A stretch of DNA of 64,000 bases from JAPLHP01 sp963720375 (GCA_963720375.1 CAVRFM010000010.1:86518-150517); one strand, 5' to 3'; counted from the stretch's first letter, positions 1 through 10,067 are shown. A program made the numbers and translations. The notes: a model not told the origin generated them from the letters alone.

Positions 1-161
1 CCTCCGGTGGTACCTATCTGAAGAGCCAGGCGGGCCTCATCAGGAGTAAACTGCAATCTCAGCACCTTCAACATTGCCGGTGTCATCGGCAAGCCCACCA
101 CATGCGGGTCGCTCTTGTCTATCATCTCTGCCAGTTCCAGGTAGACATCCTTAGTAGTCAC
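1..161 (-). CDS. N-terminus of a probable 4Fe-4S ferredoxin-type protein (partial)
   Basis: Partial gene running off the left edge; about 53 N-terminal residues are visible. The start is GTG at 159-161, preceded by a strong ribosome binding site (AGGAGGT on the minus strand, 168-174). The visible part is helical and contains LQFTPDEARLAL, which resembles the helical N-terminal segment found before the 4Fe-4S domains of ferredoxin-type proteins in anaerobic bacteria. No cysteine motif lies inside the window, so the assignment is an inference. It sits about 40 nt downstream of the acyl-CoA dehydrogenase stop on the same strand and is probably cotranscribed, which would suit an electron-transfer role. 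Confidence 0.5.
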   Translation of the reverse strand, partial: MTTKDVYLELAEMIDKSDPHVVGLPMTPAMLKVLRLQFTPDEARLALQIGTTG

Positions 162-201
162 AGGTTTACCTCCTCACGATATATGTTATTTCATGTACAG
201 A

Positions 202-1340
202 CTAAACCAGGAGCTGTCTGGCGATGGTCATGCGCTGCATCTCAGAGGTCCCCTCGTATATCTCGGTTATCTTGGCATCCCTGAAATAGCGCTCCACCGG
301 GTAATCTCTAATGTATCCATAGCCTCCGTGGAGTTGCACCGCCTTGGTAGTGACCTTCATGGCAGTCTCGGAGGCGAAGAGCTTTGCCATAGCGGCTTCT
401 TTGACATAGGGCAGACCCTGATTCTTGAGATACGCCGCCCTGTAGGTGAGCAAGCGTGCCGCATCAATAGCTGTTGCCATATCAGCCAGCATCCACTGTA
501 TGGCCTGAAAACCGGAAATGGCTTGCCCAAACTGTTGCCGATTCTGGGTGTAGCTCACGGATGCTTCCAGGGCAGCACGGGCAATACCCACAGCCTGGGC
601 AGCAACGCTTATCCTGCTTGAGTCTATCGCCCCCATGGCAACCTTGAAGCCGTCGCCTTCATTCCCCAGGCGGTTCTCAACACTCACTCCGCAGCCTTCA
701 AAGACCAGTTCAGCAGTGGAGGACGCCTTGATACCCAGCTTCTTTTCCTTCTTACCCACTGAGAACCCCGGCGTGCCCTTCTCTACCACCAGAGCCACGA
801 TACCCTTGTGGCGCAGAGACTTACCTGTGGTGGCAAATACAACGGCGATATCTGCTTCGGCACCGTTGGTAATGAAAATCTTGGTGCCATCGATAACATA
901 TTTATCTGCCTTTCTGACAGCAGTGGTGCTCAGGGCACCGGCATCACTCCCCGCACCGGGTTCGGTCAGGGCAAAACAGGCCAGTTTCTCACCCCTGACG
1001 AGAGGGACTACGAAACGGCGCCTTTGCTCCTCCGTGCCGAATTTGTAGATGGGATAGCAGGCCAGAGATAGAGCGGCAAGATATACCGCGCTGGTACCGC
1101 CACAGGCGCGGGCGATCTCCTCCACCGCAATGCAAGGTGGGTGCTATCCCCCCCACTCCCCCCGTATTCTTCCGGGATAGTCACCCCCATCAAGCCAAGC
1201 TGGGCCATTTTCCTGATGTTTTCTGCAGGGAATTTCTCCTCCTCATCCACCTGCTTGGCTGCCGGCTCCAGTTCGTTGGTGGCAAACTCTCTCACCATCC
1301 GCTGAAAGATCTGCTGATCTTCTGTAAGGGTAAAATCCAT
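202..1340 (-). pseudogene. acyl-CoA dehydrogenase, interrupted by one frameshift
   Basis: FAD-dependent acyl-CoA dehydrogenase, which oxidises an acyl-CoA to the 2-enoyl-CoA and passes electrons to ETF. The start ATG at 1340 (MDFTLTEDQQ) follows AGGGGAGGTTCA. The N-terminal part (about 70 residues, to GGSGGDSTHLAL) and the remaining 308 residues (EEIARACGG to the end) are in different frames. Dropping or adding one base near 1126-1132 restores a continuous family sequence of about 380 residues, the normal length. The catalytic glutamate motif IYEGTSEMQ is present near the C-terminus, as is the FAD-region segment ALTEPGAGSDAG. Apart from the indel nothing looks decayed, so a sequencing error is as likely as a true pseudogene. 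Substrate chain length cannot be told. Confidence 0.85.
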
Positions 1341-1566
1341 TGAACCTCCCCTCGATATGTGCCTTAAGACTATTATAGGAGTAATCTGCTTCCCAATCGA
1401 ACGGATTCTCCCCATCGCCTGAGCGGGTCAAGACTTGCCCCCGGATTGCTTTGAGAAAAGCATAGCCATCTCCTTGCATTGTGTCTGTCAGGGATTGTCC
1501 GACAGGGAAGATCGGCCGGGGTACCGGATTGTGTGAAAGGATGCTGGCCGGTGCTGACGCTCTAAA

Positions 1567-2235
1567 TCAGATAAGCCTGTTGTCATAAGCAAAGCGGCAG
1601 ATATCGGCATCAGTCTGAAGGCAAAGCTTCTGCAGAACACGGGAGCGATATGTCTCAATCGTCTTCACACTCAGGCCCAGCTCCGATGCCACCTTGCTCA
1701 GCCGGTAGCCCCGGGCTATGAGGCCAAGGACCTGGAGCTCCCGGTTTGACAGCATGGCCACAGGGGTCTGTTCGGCCCGGTTGGCCAGAAGCTGCAAGTT
1801 GACCGCATTCTCAGCCTGGTCCGAGAGGAATTGCTTTCCCTCTGCCACAATCCGAACGGCCCTATGCAGTTCTGTTGTAGAAATCCCCTTGGTGATATAG
1901 CCCAGAGCCCCTGCTTTGAGGACACGCAGCGCAAACTGCTCCTCAGGGTACATGGTGAGTATCAAGATACGCGCATCGGGGTCGAGCGACAGGATGAGTT
2001 TCACAGTTTCCAGGCCATCTCTCCTGGGCATAGCGATATCGATTATGGCCACGTCGGGATGCACCCGCTCATACTCCCCGACCGCCTCCACTCCGTCTGA
2101 CGCTTCCGCCTCCACGTGTATGTCAGGAGCCTCTTCAAGAACATGCTTCAGGCCCTTTCGCACCAGGCTGTGATCATCAGCCAGCAGCACTCTTATCACA
2201 GCCCTGTCAGTATTCGGTCTGTTATTGACAGTCAT
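1567..2235 (-). CDS. NarL/FixJ-family response regulator
   Basis: 222-residue two-component response regulator. An N-terminal receiver domain (about residues 14-130) has the acidic pair D20-D21, the phosphoacceptor D66 in IIDIAMP and the conserved lysine in YITKG. A C-terminal LuxR-type helix-turn-helix (about 155-218) contains LSNRELQVLGLIARGY and LSVKTIETYRSRVLQKL. It activates or represses transcription after phosphorylation. The start ATG immediately follows the stop codon of the upstream histidine kinase with no intervening base, so the two are translationally coupled. Its target genes are not evident; the acyl-CoA dehydrogenase lies downstream on the same strand. Confidence 0.92.
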   Translation of the reverse strand: MTVNNRPNTDRAVIRVLLADDHSLVRKGLKHVLEEAPDIHVEAEASDGVEAVGEYERVHPDVAIIDIAMPRRDGLETVKLILSLDPDARILILTMYPEEQFALRVLKAGALGYITKGISTTELHRAVRIVAEGKQFLSDQAENAVNLQLLANRAEQTPVAMLSNRELQVLGLIARGYRLSKVASELGLSVKTIETYRSRVLQKLCLQTDADICRFAYDNRLI

Positions 2236-3675
2236 CTAGTCTTTCCCCACCGGCAGGCGTGCGACAATCTTGGTACCTTTGCCGGATGAGCTGGAAACGG
2301 TCAGGTTTCCCCCAGCCAGACGCGCCCTCTCATACATACCCAGGAGGCCAAATGTAGGGGTGGAGGACAATAACCGGGCATTTATGCCAATGCCGTTGTC
2401 TGATATCTGCAGGACTACCATATCACCCTCCCTCCCGAGTTTGACCTCCACCTCAGAGGCACTGGCATGCCTCCAGACATTGGTCAAGGCCTCTTGAAGG
2501 ATGCGATACGCTGCTATAGAAGTGGAGCGGGGCACCTTGATGTCACGAATCGGCGTGTCGACAGGACAGGAAATAGCAGTGCGCCGTTCGAACTCCTCCG
2601 CTAACCACTCGATGGCCCTCACCAGGCCCAGCCCATCCAGTATCCCGGGCCCGATGTTGGCAGCGATTCGACTTGAGGCCAGCTTGAGCCGGTCTGCCAC
2701 CAGTGCCAGTTCCCTGGCTTGCTCCTGAAGCTGCGGCATGCCCGCAAGGCCGCTGGCCAGCGACTCAGCCTGCATCTTGAGATAGACAAGCTCCTGCCCC
2801 AGCTGGTCATGAAGTTCACGAGCAAAGCGTGACCGCTCCGTTTCCTGAACCTCCAGCATCCGTTGAGTCATAAGCCTGAGTTGGCCCTCCGAACGCCTCA
2901 GATCTCTTTCGGCTTTTTTGAGCTGAGTCACATCCATAAAGGTACCCAGAGTGGCCCTCTTACCATTATGCTGGATTGAAGCCACCGTCTCCATGACCCA
3001 CCTGGTCTCACCATCCTTGCTCACAAACCTGAATTCGTATGGCTCGAAGCGCTCCCCTTTCAACATCGCTATTGCCATCTGTCTTACCCGGTCTCTATCA
3101 GTGGGGAGAACAAAATCCATGGCACTTGCCCCAATCAATTCCTCCTGACTGAACTTGGCGAACTGCTGGAATTGCATGTTTACAAACTGGAACTCTCCGT
3201 TCTGAACAATATAGACGCCGATGGGAGAATTATCGGCCAGGGTCCGGAACAGCTCCTGCTCCTGCCGCTGTTTGGTAGCATCACGCGTTACGCAGACCAT
3301 GGCAGAGGGACTGCCGTCCCGACTGCGCAATATGCTGACATCAGTCTCCGTCAGCAGGATACTCCCATCATTCCGAACCAGCTCCATCTGAAACATCCAC
3401 GGCCGCGAGGTATCCCTGGGGAGATTGTTGGCAATCCGCTGCACCTCCGAGAAAACCCCCTCACGGATGCCGCAGCCAGCAGGGGTCCTCTGCCCTTGCC
3501 GCTCCGGTTCGGTTTCCTCAGATCCATAGCCCAGCACATACTCCGCAGATGCGCTGATATAGGTAATGCAAAAGTCCATATCCATGACCCAGATGAAATC
3601 CGTATCACCGTCAGCGGCTACGCGGTAGAGTCCATGCCGCTCACCGGGAGAACCGGACGAGGCTTGTGGTTCCAC
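2236..3675 (-). CDS. PAS-domain sensor histidine kinase (NarX/DegS type)
   Basis: 479-residue cytoplasmic sensor kinase without an obvious membrane segment. Two PAS domains (about residues 20-135 and 140-255) precede a HisKA_3 dimerisation domain with phospho-acceptor H289 in RFARELHDQLGQEL and a HATPase_c domain (DNGIGI near residue 420, then GLLGMYERARLAGG). The start is GTG at 3675; no good Shine-Dalgarno is visible, but an in-frame stop shortly upstream limits the alternatives. It pairs with the adjacent regulator, which begins right after its stop. The signal is unknown; PAS domains often sense redox state, oxygen or small ligands. Confidence 0.9.
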   Translation of the reverse strand: MEPQASSGSPGERHGLYRVAADGDTDFIWVMDMDFCITYISASAEYVLGYGSEETEPERQGQRTPAGCGIREGVFSEVQRIANNLPRDTSRPWMFQMELVRNDGSILLTETDVSILRSRDGSPSAMVCVTRDATKQRQEQELFRTLADNSPIGVYIVQNGEFQFVNMQFQQFAKFSQEELIGASAMDFVLPTDRDRVRQMAIAMLKGERFEPYEFRFVSKDGETRWVMETVASIQHNGKRATLGTFMDVTQLKKAERDLRRSEGQLRLMTQRMLEVQETERSRFARELHDQLGQELVYLKMQAESLASGLAGMPQLQEQARELALVADRLKLASSRIAANIGPGILDGLGLVRAIEWLAEEFERRTAISCPVDTPIRDIKVPRSTSIAAYRILQEALTNVWRHASASEVEVKLGREGDMVVLQISDNGIGINARLLSSTPTFGLLGMYERARLAGGNLTVSSSSGKGTKIVARLPVGKD

Positions 3676-3988
3676 AGCTTCAAGATAGCACCCGCCTATT
3701 TTTTATGTCAAACTGGTGCTGCTCTTATTAATCGTATTCTTTGCTTCCTGAACGCTGCCCGGCCTGACTCACCACATTCTTCCGGCAGTCGTCAGTATCA
3801 ATTCTCCAGATCGGGCTGCCCTGGTGTAGGATTTTCCCTGACAGACAAACAGCAAGTCGGAAACCTATCATTTTATTTAGTTTTAGTTTATCAAGCCTTT
3901 CCCAAAACATTCAGATTTATTGACGAACATCTCTCAAGTCTCAAGGTTATCAAAGACCCCATAGCCTTGATCACAGAAAGGAGGGTGC
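3676..3988. promoter_or_regulatory. divergent intergenic region between the sensor kinase and the acetone carboxylase operon
   Basis: 313 bp separate the divergently transcribed kinase and acetone carboxylase genes, so promoters for both must lie here. The half nearer the operon is AT-rich. I see no convincing -10/-35 pair, no sigma-54 element and no convincing coding sequence. The only clear element is the ribosome binding site AAAGGAGGG just before the ATG at 3989. Confidence 0.4.
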
Positions 3989-6139
3989 ATGAGCACTAAG
4001 AGGCGGGTGCAACTCATCGCCAGCGATGCTGGCGGCACTATGACCGACATGATGGTGGTCGATACTGAAGGGAACTTCACCATAGGCAAGGCAGCCACCA
4101 CTCCCCGGGACCAGGCAGTCGGTTTCTGGGAGTCAATCGGCGATGCTCTGGAGCACTGGCAGATCGACTTCAACAAGGAGTCCAAGGACATCCTGCCTCA
4201 TCTTGAAGCTGCCGTATACAGCGGCACGACCATGATGAACGCTCTCATCACAGAGACCGGCCGCAGAGTAGGCGTGATTACAAAGCGCGGTGACGAGGAC
4301 GTATTCTTACACGAGCGCAGTGCGGGGAAATGGAAAGGCTATTCCTATCAGGACCTCCTCCACCAGGTCACTCACCATGGCAACAGGCCTCTGGTCCCAC
4401 GGCGGCTGGTTAAAGGCGTTGAGGGCGAAATTGATATGTTCGGAGCGGAGGTTATACCTCTCTACGAGGACATGGTCCGGCAAGCCGTGGAAGAACTACT
4501 GGATGAAAATGTCGATTCCATAGCTGTCTCTTTCCTGCAGTCCTTCCTCAATCCGGTACATGAACTGAGAGTGGCCCAAATAGCCGATGAGGTAATGAAG
4601 AAACGCGGCCGCAGAGTGCCGGTCTATTTGTCGCACCAAATCTGCCCTATCATGAGGGAAGTAGGGCGTCTGAACACGGTTGTTCTCCACGCCTATGTCG
4701 CCGAGCCTGGTCGAGACCAGCTTTTCAAGGTAGAAAAGAGGCTCCAGGAAGGCGGCTACAAGTACCCCCTGCAGATAGTGCTGGCGCACGGAGGTCTGAG
4801 CAACATCCGTTATCCCCGTATCTACGAAGCGAGCTTCTCGGGACCCATCGGAGGGCTGATGGGTGCCCGCTATCTGTCCCAGACAATGGGCATCGAGAAC
4901 TGGGTGTGCTCTGACATGGGAGGCACAAGCTTTGATGTAGGCCTCATTAGAGGCGGGCAACCTGTCATCGAGCGCGAGGTCGTCATCAACGGCAGGATCT
5001 ACAACATTCCCACACTCCAGATGGATACCATAGGTGCCGGCACCGGCATGTATGTCACCATAGACCCCATCAGCAAGAGAATACACATCGGCCCTGAGAG
5101 CAGCGGCGCAGACCCCGGGCCTGTCTGCTACGAGATGGGCAATGAGACCCCAACCGTAATGGACTGCGTCCTGATCATGGGCATTCTGAATCCGGACAAC
5201 TACCTCGGCGGGAAGAAGAAGCTCAACAAACAGAAGGCATTCAAGGCAGTCAAAGAGAAGTGTGCGGACCTTCTCAATGTTGACCCGCACTACTTCGCCG
5301 ACGGAGTGTACAAGCTGATCAACAGCAGAATGAAGGAGCATATCAGGTCGGTGCTCTACGCCCGCGGTTTCTCCCCGGCGGCCTTCGATCTCCTGTGCTT
5401 CGGCGGGGCCGGACCAATGCATGTCGCCGGATATACCGAAGGCCTGCCTTTCCGCGGGGTAGCTACCATGCCCTGGGCTGCCGGCTTCTCCTCCTTCGGC
5501 TGTGCTGCCGAAGACATCAGCCACCGCTATCAGAAGTCGACCCCTGTTTTCATTCCCCCCGGGTCGGACAGCGCTTACAAGATGCTCATGGGGCAACTGT
5601 TACTCAATGTAGGGTGGGAGGAACTGGAGAAACAGGCCGCCGCGGACTTCGCCGCGGAAGGGTTGCCATGGGAGCAGGCCAAAATGCAACAGATTGCCTA
5701 TGTACGTTACGGCGGCCAGATGGAAGATCTGGAGGTAATATCACCGGTATCCCGGATAAACAGTCCCGAGGACATGGACAAGCTCCTCGCTGCGTTTGAG
5801 AGTCTCTACGAGAAGGTCTATGCCGGTGTAGCCAAACATGAGCGAGGTGGTTTCCAGATAATGGAACTGGGCATTACTGTTGTAGTTCCCAAAGTCAAAC
5901 CCAAGCTGGTAAAGCGGCCTTTGGAAGGCAAGAAGCCACCCCAGGAAGCCATAAAGGGCGAGAGGGAGGTTTACTACAACGGCGTTTGGGGCAAAGCCAC
6001 CATTTACAACATGGATAAACTGAAACCCGGGAATGAAGTCCACGGGTTAGCTGTAGTTGAGGCTCCCGCTACCACACTTTTCCTGCCTCCCGGGAGACGC
6101 ATCAGGATGGACGAATGGACATTGATATGGCTGACGTAG
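3989..6139 (+). CDS. acxA: acetone carboxylase beta subunit (HyuA/oxoprolinase-type ATPase)
   Basis: 716 residues, matching the length I recall for the acetone carboxylase beta subunit. It belongs to the hydantoinase A/oxoprolinase superfamily and carries the two phosphate-binding segments of the actin-like ATPase fold, DAGGTMTD near residue 13 and DMGGTSFDVGL near residue 304. Acetone carboxylase converts acetone and bicarbonate to acetoacetate, hydrolysing ATP to AMP and phosphate; this subunit is expected to phosphorylate the substrates. The ATG follows AAAGGAGGG. The next gene starts 42 nt downstream, and the third subunit fixes the identity of the set. An acetophenone-carboxylase-like substrate remains possible, but the three-gene order fits acetone carboxylase better. 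Confidence 0.85.
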   Translation: MSTKRRVQLIASDAGGTMTDMMVVDTEGNFTIGKAATTPRDQAVGFWESIGDALEHWQIDFNKESKDILPHLEAAVYSGTTMMNALITETGRRVGVITKRGDEDVFLHERSAGKWKGYSYQDLLHQVTHHGNRPLVPRRLVKGVEGEIDMFGAEVIPLYEDMVRQAVEELLDENVDSIAVSFLQSFLNPVHELRVAQIADEVMKKRGRRVPVYLSHQICPIMREVGRLNTVVLHAYVAEPGRDQLFKVEKRLQEGGYKYPLQIVLAHGGLSNIRYPRIYEASFSGPIGGLMGARYLSQTMGIENWVCSDMGGTSFDVGLIRGGQPVIEREVVINGRIYNIPTLQMDTIGAGTGMYVTIDPISKRIHIGPESSGADPGPVCYEMGNETPTVMDCVLIMGILNPDNYLGGKKKLNKQKAFKAVKEKCADLLNVDPHYFADGVYKLINSRMKEHIRSVLYARGFSPAAFDLLCFGGAGPMHVAGYTEGLPFRGVATMPWAAGFSSFGCAAEDISHRYQKSTPVFIPPGSDSAYKMLMGQLLLNVGWEELEKQAAADFAAEGLPWEQAKMQQIAYVRYGGQMEDLEVISPVSRINSPEDMDKLLAAFESLYEKVYAGVAKHERGGFQIMELGITVVVPKVKPKLVKRPLEGKKPPQEAIKGEREVYYNGVWGKATIYNMDKLKPGNEVHGLAVVEAPATTLFLPPGRRIRMDEWTLIWLT

Positions 6140-6181
6140 CGGTGCCCCCACGGAGAGAGAAGATGGCTACAGGAGGTCAAA

Positions 6182-8377
6182 ATGGTTAAGCGCAAGGGAA
6201 TCGGAGACGCGGGCAGAACACTGAAGCAGTTACTTGAGGAGAATCGCAGGCTGCTCAAGGAGACAGGCTGCTATGCGGGCATAACTCAACCCCATGTCCT
6301 GAGGGACGACCCGGTTAAGGCAGAGCTTTTCCATTCGCGCATGATGTCTTCCCTCATAGCCGGCCGCGAGACCTGCAAGATGGTCTCCGGATCACCCTAT
6401 GTTCGTGAGGTGGCAGAGCTCTGCATGGGCGTATATACGCCCGAAGGCGACAATGTGTTGCAGTCCACGGGAATACAGGTGCATGTCCGCCTGATGGGCG
6501 ACAACATCACCTGGATGATCGAGAACAACTACGAGGAGGACGTGGAGATCAACGACGGCGACCTGTTCCTGGCCAATGACCCGGTGATAGCCGGAATCCA
6601 CGCCGCCGACCTCTACGACATGTTACCTGTCTTCTGGGAGGGAGAGCTTGTTGCCTGGGTCTGCACTGTCATCATGGAGATGGATATCGGGGCAGTCAGT
6701 CCGGGCTGCATGCCGACGACTGCAGTGGAGCGCGGTGCGGATGGCATCAAGTTCTGCTGCGAGAAGGTGGGAACCAATGACAAATTACGGCGTGACTTCG
6801 AGATCAAGATAGAGATCAGCCTTGACATGGCCGACCTGTTCCTGCTGGACCGCAAGGGGGCTGTCGCCGCCAACATCCGGGTCCGCGAGGAACTGAAGAA
6901 CATGATCCGTGAATTCGGCCTGGACTATTTCAAGAAGGGCATCAGGGAGCTCATCGAGGAAGAGCGGCGCAACCAGATCGCCCGTATTAAGCAGCGCACG
7001 GTGCCCGGACGCTTCCGCGACGTCGTGCCGTTCGAGATATACATGGCGGAGACGCAGACGTCCTGGCTGCCGGGCAAGAAGGATGTGATACGGCTGATAC
7101 CGGTGCAGATGGACATTCTGCCCGAGGGACGTCTGGTGCTGGACTTCGATGGGGTCGGTGAGTGGGGGTGGCACGCCTTCAATCCCACTCCGAAGGGTTT
7201 GTACGGGGGGTTGTCCATCTCCGTTGTCCAGACACTGTCCTACGACGGGCGGGCCAATCTGGGGTCGCTGCTCCCCTGCGAGATAAAGACACCGCCGGTA
7301 GATTCCCTGTTTAATCCCAGTCAGATGAAGAAGCTGGCCACAGGCAACCCCTGGCCGGCGGTAATAGATGTGTTCAGCCTGTGGGTGGGCATGCTGGGCA
7401 CCGCCTTCTACATGCGCGGGTTCAGGGAGGAGACGTTCAACAAGGTATCCAGCTCAGGCTGGCAACTGGCCGGCTTTGATCAATTCGGGACAAAACGGCC
7501 TATGCTGGCCGGCACTACCGGCAACTTTGGCTGTGGTGCCAGCGGCGTCTGCGACGGAGTGGATACCGGAGCGTGGATCGCCACAATGGAGACGGACACG
7601 GGCAACTGGGAGGTGTGGGAGCTGTTTATGCCGGAGATATACATGTCCAGAATGGTGGAGCCCTATTCCGCCGGTTACGGCAGGTACCGCTCCGGACTTT
7701 CCATGCCCACCATGGACATGCTTCACAGGGTGACAGTAGGCATTGGCAGCGGGGCCATAGGGTGCGCCCATGACCGCATCATGCCGAACCTGGGCCTCTT
7801 CGGCGGCTACCCGGGTGGGAAGCGCAATACCTTTCTGGTCCGCTACCACAACTTCCAGGACGTCATAGCCAGGAAGCTGCCGCTGATCCACGAGATCGGC
7901 GACCCCAGGGAGTTCATGAAATACCCGCATGCCGATGTCATCCATCTCAATCACATGCCGCCGACCATCGAGGTGCGCGACAAGGACCTGCTTATTGCGG
8001 ACAATGGTTCTGCCGGCGGTCTGGGCGATCCCACAGAGAGAGCCCCGGCGCTTCAGAAGGCAGACCTGGATGCCGGCCTGACAAACCTCGATATTAGCAA
8101 GAGGGTCTACTGTATTGAGGCCAGTTATGACAGCAAGGCCAAGGAATGGAAGATCGATGAGAAGGCTACCAGGAAGCTCCGCGAGGCAAAGCGCAAGGAG
8201 AGGCTATCCAGGGGTGTGCCCGTGGAAGAATGGTGGCAGAAAGCCCGTCAACGGCTGGTCGACAAACAACTTGATCCCCTGTTGATCGAAATGTACCGCA
8301 GCAGCATGAAGCTGAGCATAGGCTTCACCCGGGAATACAAGGACTTCTGGGGTCTGCCCAGTGATTTCACTTTTTGA
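6182..8377 (+). CDS. acxB: acetone carboxylase alpha subunit (HyuB-type)
   Basis: 731 residues, hydantoinase B/oxoprolinase superfamily. In characterised acetone carboxylases the alpha subunit binds the metal (Mn) and hosts the final carboxylation of the phosphorylated intermediates. The start ATG at 6182 follows AGGAGGTCAAA. The protein is soluble, with no signal peptide. It lies between the beta subunit (42 nt upstream) and the gamma subunit (11 nt downstream), in the beta-alpha-gamma order I recall for acx operons. Length is slightly below the roughly 770 residues I recall for proteobacterial homologues. No frameshift is seen. Confidence 0.85.
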   Translation: MVKRKGIGDAGRTLKQLLEENRRLLKETGCYAGITQPHVLRDDPVKAELFHSRMMSSLIAGRETCKMVSGSPYVREVAELCMGVYTPEGDNVLQSTGIQVHVRLMGDNITWMIENNYEEDVEINDGDLFLANDPVIAGIHAADLYDMLPVFWEGELVAWVCTVIMEMDIGAVSPGCMPTTAVERGADGIKFCCEKVGTNDKLRRDFEIKIEISLDMADLFLLDRKGAVAANIRVREELKNMIREFGLDYFKKGIRELIEEERRNQIARIKQRTVPGRFRDVVPFEIYMAETQTSWLPGKKDVIRLIPVQMDILPEGRLVLDFDGVGEWGWHAFNPTPKGLYGGLSISVVQTLSYDGRANLGSLLPCEIKTPPVDSLFNPSQMKKLATGNPWPAVIDVFSLWVGMLGTAFYMRGFREETFNKVSSSGWQLAGFDQFGTKRPMLAGTTGNFGCGASGVCDGVDTGAWIATMETDTGNWEVWELFMPEIYMSRMVEPYSAGYGRYRSGLSMPTMDMLHRVTVGIGSGAIGCAHDRIMPNLGLFGGYPGGKRNTFLVRYHNFQDVIARKLPLIHEIGDPREFMKYPHADVIHLNHMPPTIEVRDKDLLIADNGSAGGLGDPTERAPALQKADLDAGLTNLDISKRVYCIEASYDSKAKEWKIDEKATRKLREAKRKERLSRGVPVEEWWQKARQRLVDKQLDPLLIEMYRSSMKLSIGFTREYKDFWGLPSDFTF

Positions 8378-8388
8378 GAGGTGAGAAG

Positions 8389-8937
8389 ATGTCTTACAGC
8401 AAACAAGATATAAAGGACCTTTACGACGGCAAGCTCCCCTGGGAAAAGATCAAAGAGATAATGAGCAGGCCGAAGGACGATGACAGGTTCGACAAATGCA
8501 TTGAGATCCTTCAGGAACGCATGCCGTGGCCCGAGCGGATACTGCTGCCGATCGGAGAGCACCTGTACATTGTCGAAAAGGGCGGAGAGCGAATCGTGAA
8601 GTGCGATTGCGGACACGAGTTCGGCGACTACAGGCGAAACTGGAAGCTGAGTGCTCTCATCTTTGTCAGAGATACCCGCGAGAAACTGGAGGAGATATAC
8701 CCCGGCATAAGGTGTCCTGATCCGGACTTCTGCGAAGTGCGGGAGTTCTACTGCCCCGACTGCGGCACCCTGCTGAAGGTAGACAGCGTACCTGTCGGCT
8801 GTCCCATCATATTCGATTTCCTGCCGGACATAGACACTTTCTACCGTGACTGGCTGAAGAGACCGCTCTCCAACAGCAAAGAGTTCATAGACATGTCCCA
8901 CGAAGTCACTCTGGCCTGGCGGGCAAAGCACAGCTAG
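8389..8937 (+). CDS. acxC: acetone carboxylase gamma subunit
   Basis: 182-residue small subunit that identifies the operon. The central segment (ILQERMPW, CDCGHEFGDYRRNWKLSA, FVRDTREKLEEIYPG, then EFYCPDCGTL and FDFLPDIDTFY) follows the acetone carboxylase gamma subunit closely. Cysteines CxC and CxxC probably bind zinc. I chose ATG at 8389 because AGGTGAG lies at the proper distance; an in-frame TTG at 8374 would overlap the preceding stop and has no ribosome binding site. The three products are expected to form the usual alpha2-beta2-gamma2 enzyme, whose product acetoacetate needs a CoA-transferase such as the one at 27.5-29.0 kb. Confidence 0.87.
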   Translation: MSYSKQDIKDLYDGKLPWEKIKEIMSRPKDDDRFDKCIEILQERMPWPERILLPIGEHLYIVEKGGERIVKCDCGHEFGDYRRNWKLSALIFVRDTREKLEEIYPGIRCPDPDFCEVREFYCPDCGTLLKVDSVPVGCPIIFDFLPDIDTFYRDWLKRPLSNSKEFIDMSHEVTLAWRAKHS

Positions 8938-9060
8938 ACAGCAGTACTGCAGGGCAGGAGCTGCCGCCACCGGAGCCCGGACAGAATCCTGCGGTATCCC
9001 GGCCCGAGGTCCGCGGGCCGCTGACCAGGCTATGGCCATTCCGCAAAAGGAGGTTGTAAG

Positions 9061-9891
9061 GTGGGAAAGCTTGACGGTAAGGTTGCCATAATCACCGGGG
9101 GAGCCAGCGGCATCGGTGAAGCTTCAGCAAGGCTCTTCGTAGAGGAAGGCGCCCGCGTTCTGATAGCGGATATTCAGGACGACAAAGGTCAGGGTATCGC
9201 CAGGGAGTTGGGAAGAAACGCTGTTTACCTGCACACCGACGTAACCCGGGAAGCCGATGTCAAGGCTGCAGTCGATCGGGCCATGCAGGATTTCGGCCGG
9301 CTCGACTGCATGTTCAACAATGCCGGCGCTGCCGGTCCGTTTGGTCCCGTTGAAGCTATCCCTGTAGAAGGTTTTGACAGTGCGATTGCCTTGCTCCTGC
9401 GGGGGCCGTTCCTGGGCATGAAGCATGCTGCTCCGGCGATGAAACGCCAGGGCTCCGGAAGCATCATCAACACCGCCAGTATCGCCGGCGTAAGAGTAGT
9501 CGATGCCGATCATACGTATACCGCTGCCAAGGCAGCGCTCATTCACCTCACCCGGTCGGTGGCCGCCGAGCTGGGCGAGAGCGGGGTGCGGGTCAACTGC
9601 ATCTCTCCGGGGTTTATTGCTACAAACGTCTTCCAGAAGTCAGCCGGAATCTCCCAGGAGGCCTTTGTTAAGAGTATTCCTGCAGTGAATGCCCTTCTGG
9701 CTACCTGGCAGCCCCTGCGGCGGGCAGAACTGCCGGAGGACGTTGCCCGGGCTGCCCTCTGGCTTGCCAGCGATGATTCCAGCTTCGTCAACGGTCACAA
9801 CCTGGTCGTTGACGGAGGGCTTTCCAACGGGCGAACGTGGACCCAATTCGTGATGGATATGATGCAGTTGGGAGCAGCCCTGACAGGCTGA
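9061..9891 (+). CDS. SDR-family NAD(P)-dependent dehydrogenase
   Basis: 276-residue short-chain dehydrogenase/reductase. The Rossmann glycine motif TGGASGIG starts at about residue 12, NNAG is at 86-89, and the catalytic serine S140 with Y153 and K157 (YTAAK) are all present. The GTG start at 9061 follows AGGAGGTTGTAAG. It is 124 nt downstream of acxC on the same strand, so it may be cotranscribed. A secondary-alcohol dehydrogenase such as 2-propanol to acetone would fit the context, but that is inference; SDR specificity cannot be read from the sequence. Its last 33 nt, including the stop codon, recur at 10705-10737. Confidence 0.8.
   Translation: MGKLDGKVAIITGGASGIGEASARLFVEEGARVLIADIQDDKGQGIARELGRNAVYLHTDVTREADVKAAVDRAMQDFGRLDCMFNNAGAAGPFGPVEAIPVEGFDSAIALLLRGPFLGMKHAAPAMKRQGSGSIINTASIAGVRVVDADHTYTAAKAALIHLTRSVAAELGESGVRVNCISPGFIATNVFQKSAGISQEAFVKSIPAVNALLATWQPLRRAELPEDVARAALWLASDDSSFVNGHNLVVDGGLSNGRTWTQFVMDMMQLGAALTG
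9859..9891. repeat. 33-bp direct repeat, left copy (3' end of the SDR gene)
   Basis: This stretch matches 10705-10737 at 31 of 33 positions, including the identical block GGAGCAGCCCTGACAGGCTG. The left copy is the last 11 codons of the SDR gene; the right copy is non-coding. The pair brackets the toxin-antitoxin module. Confidence 0.85.
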
Positions 9892-10067
9892 AAAGTTTAA
9901 GCTGGGAGAGAACGGTTTCGATAATTTACAGAATGAATTACGGTTAGGTTGAGGTTGCCTCGTGGGTCGCCGGCTCCATTGCGTTTTCCGCCTCGCATGT
10001 GATACATTCAGTCATCGATTTGTGATCTTGTCAATAGGCAGGCAGGGTTGAAGGGAGGTAAAGAGAA

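Noticed and set aside
3172..3999. 275-codon plus-strand frame over the sensor kinase start
   Set aside because: Overlaps the kinase antisense and runs into acxA; composition does not look like a protein.
4496..5596. 366-codon minus-strand frame inside acxA
   Set aside because: Antisense shadow of a well-supported gene; no ribosome binding site or domain.
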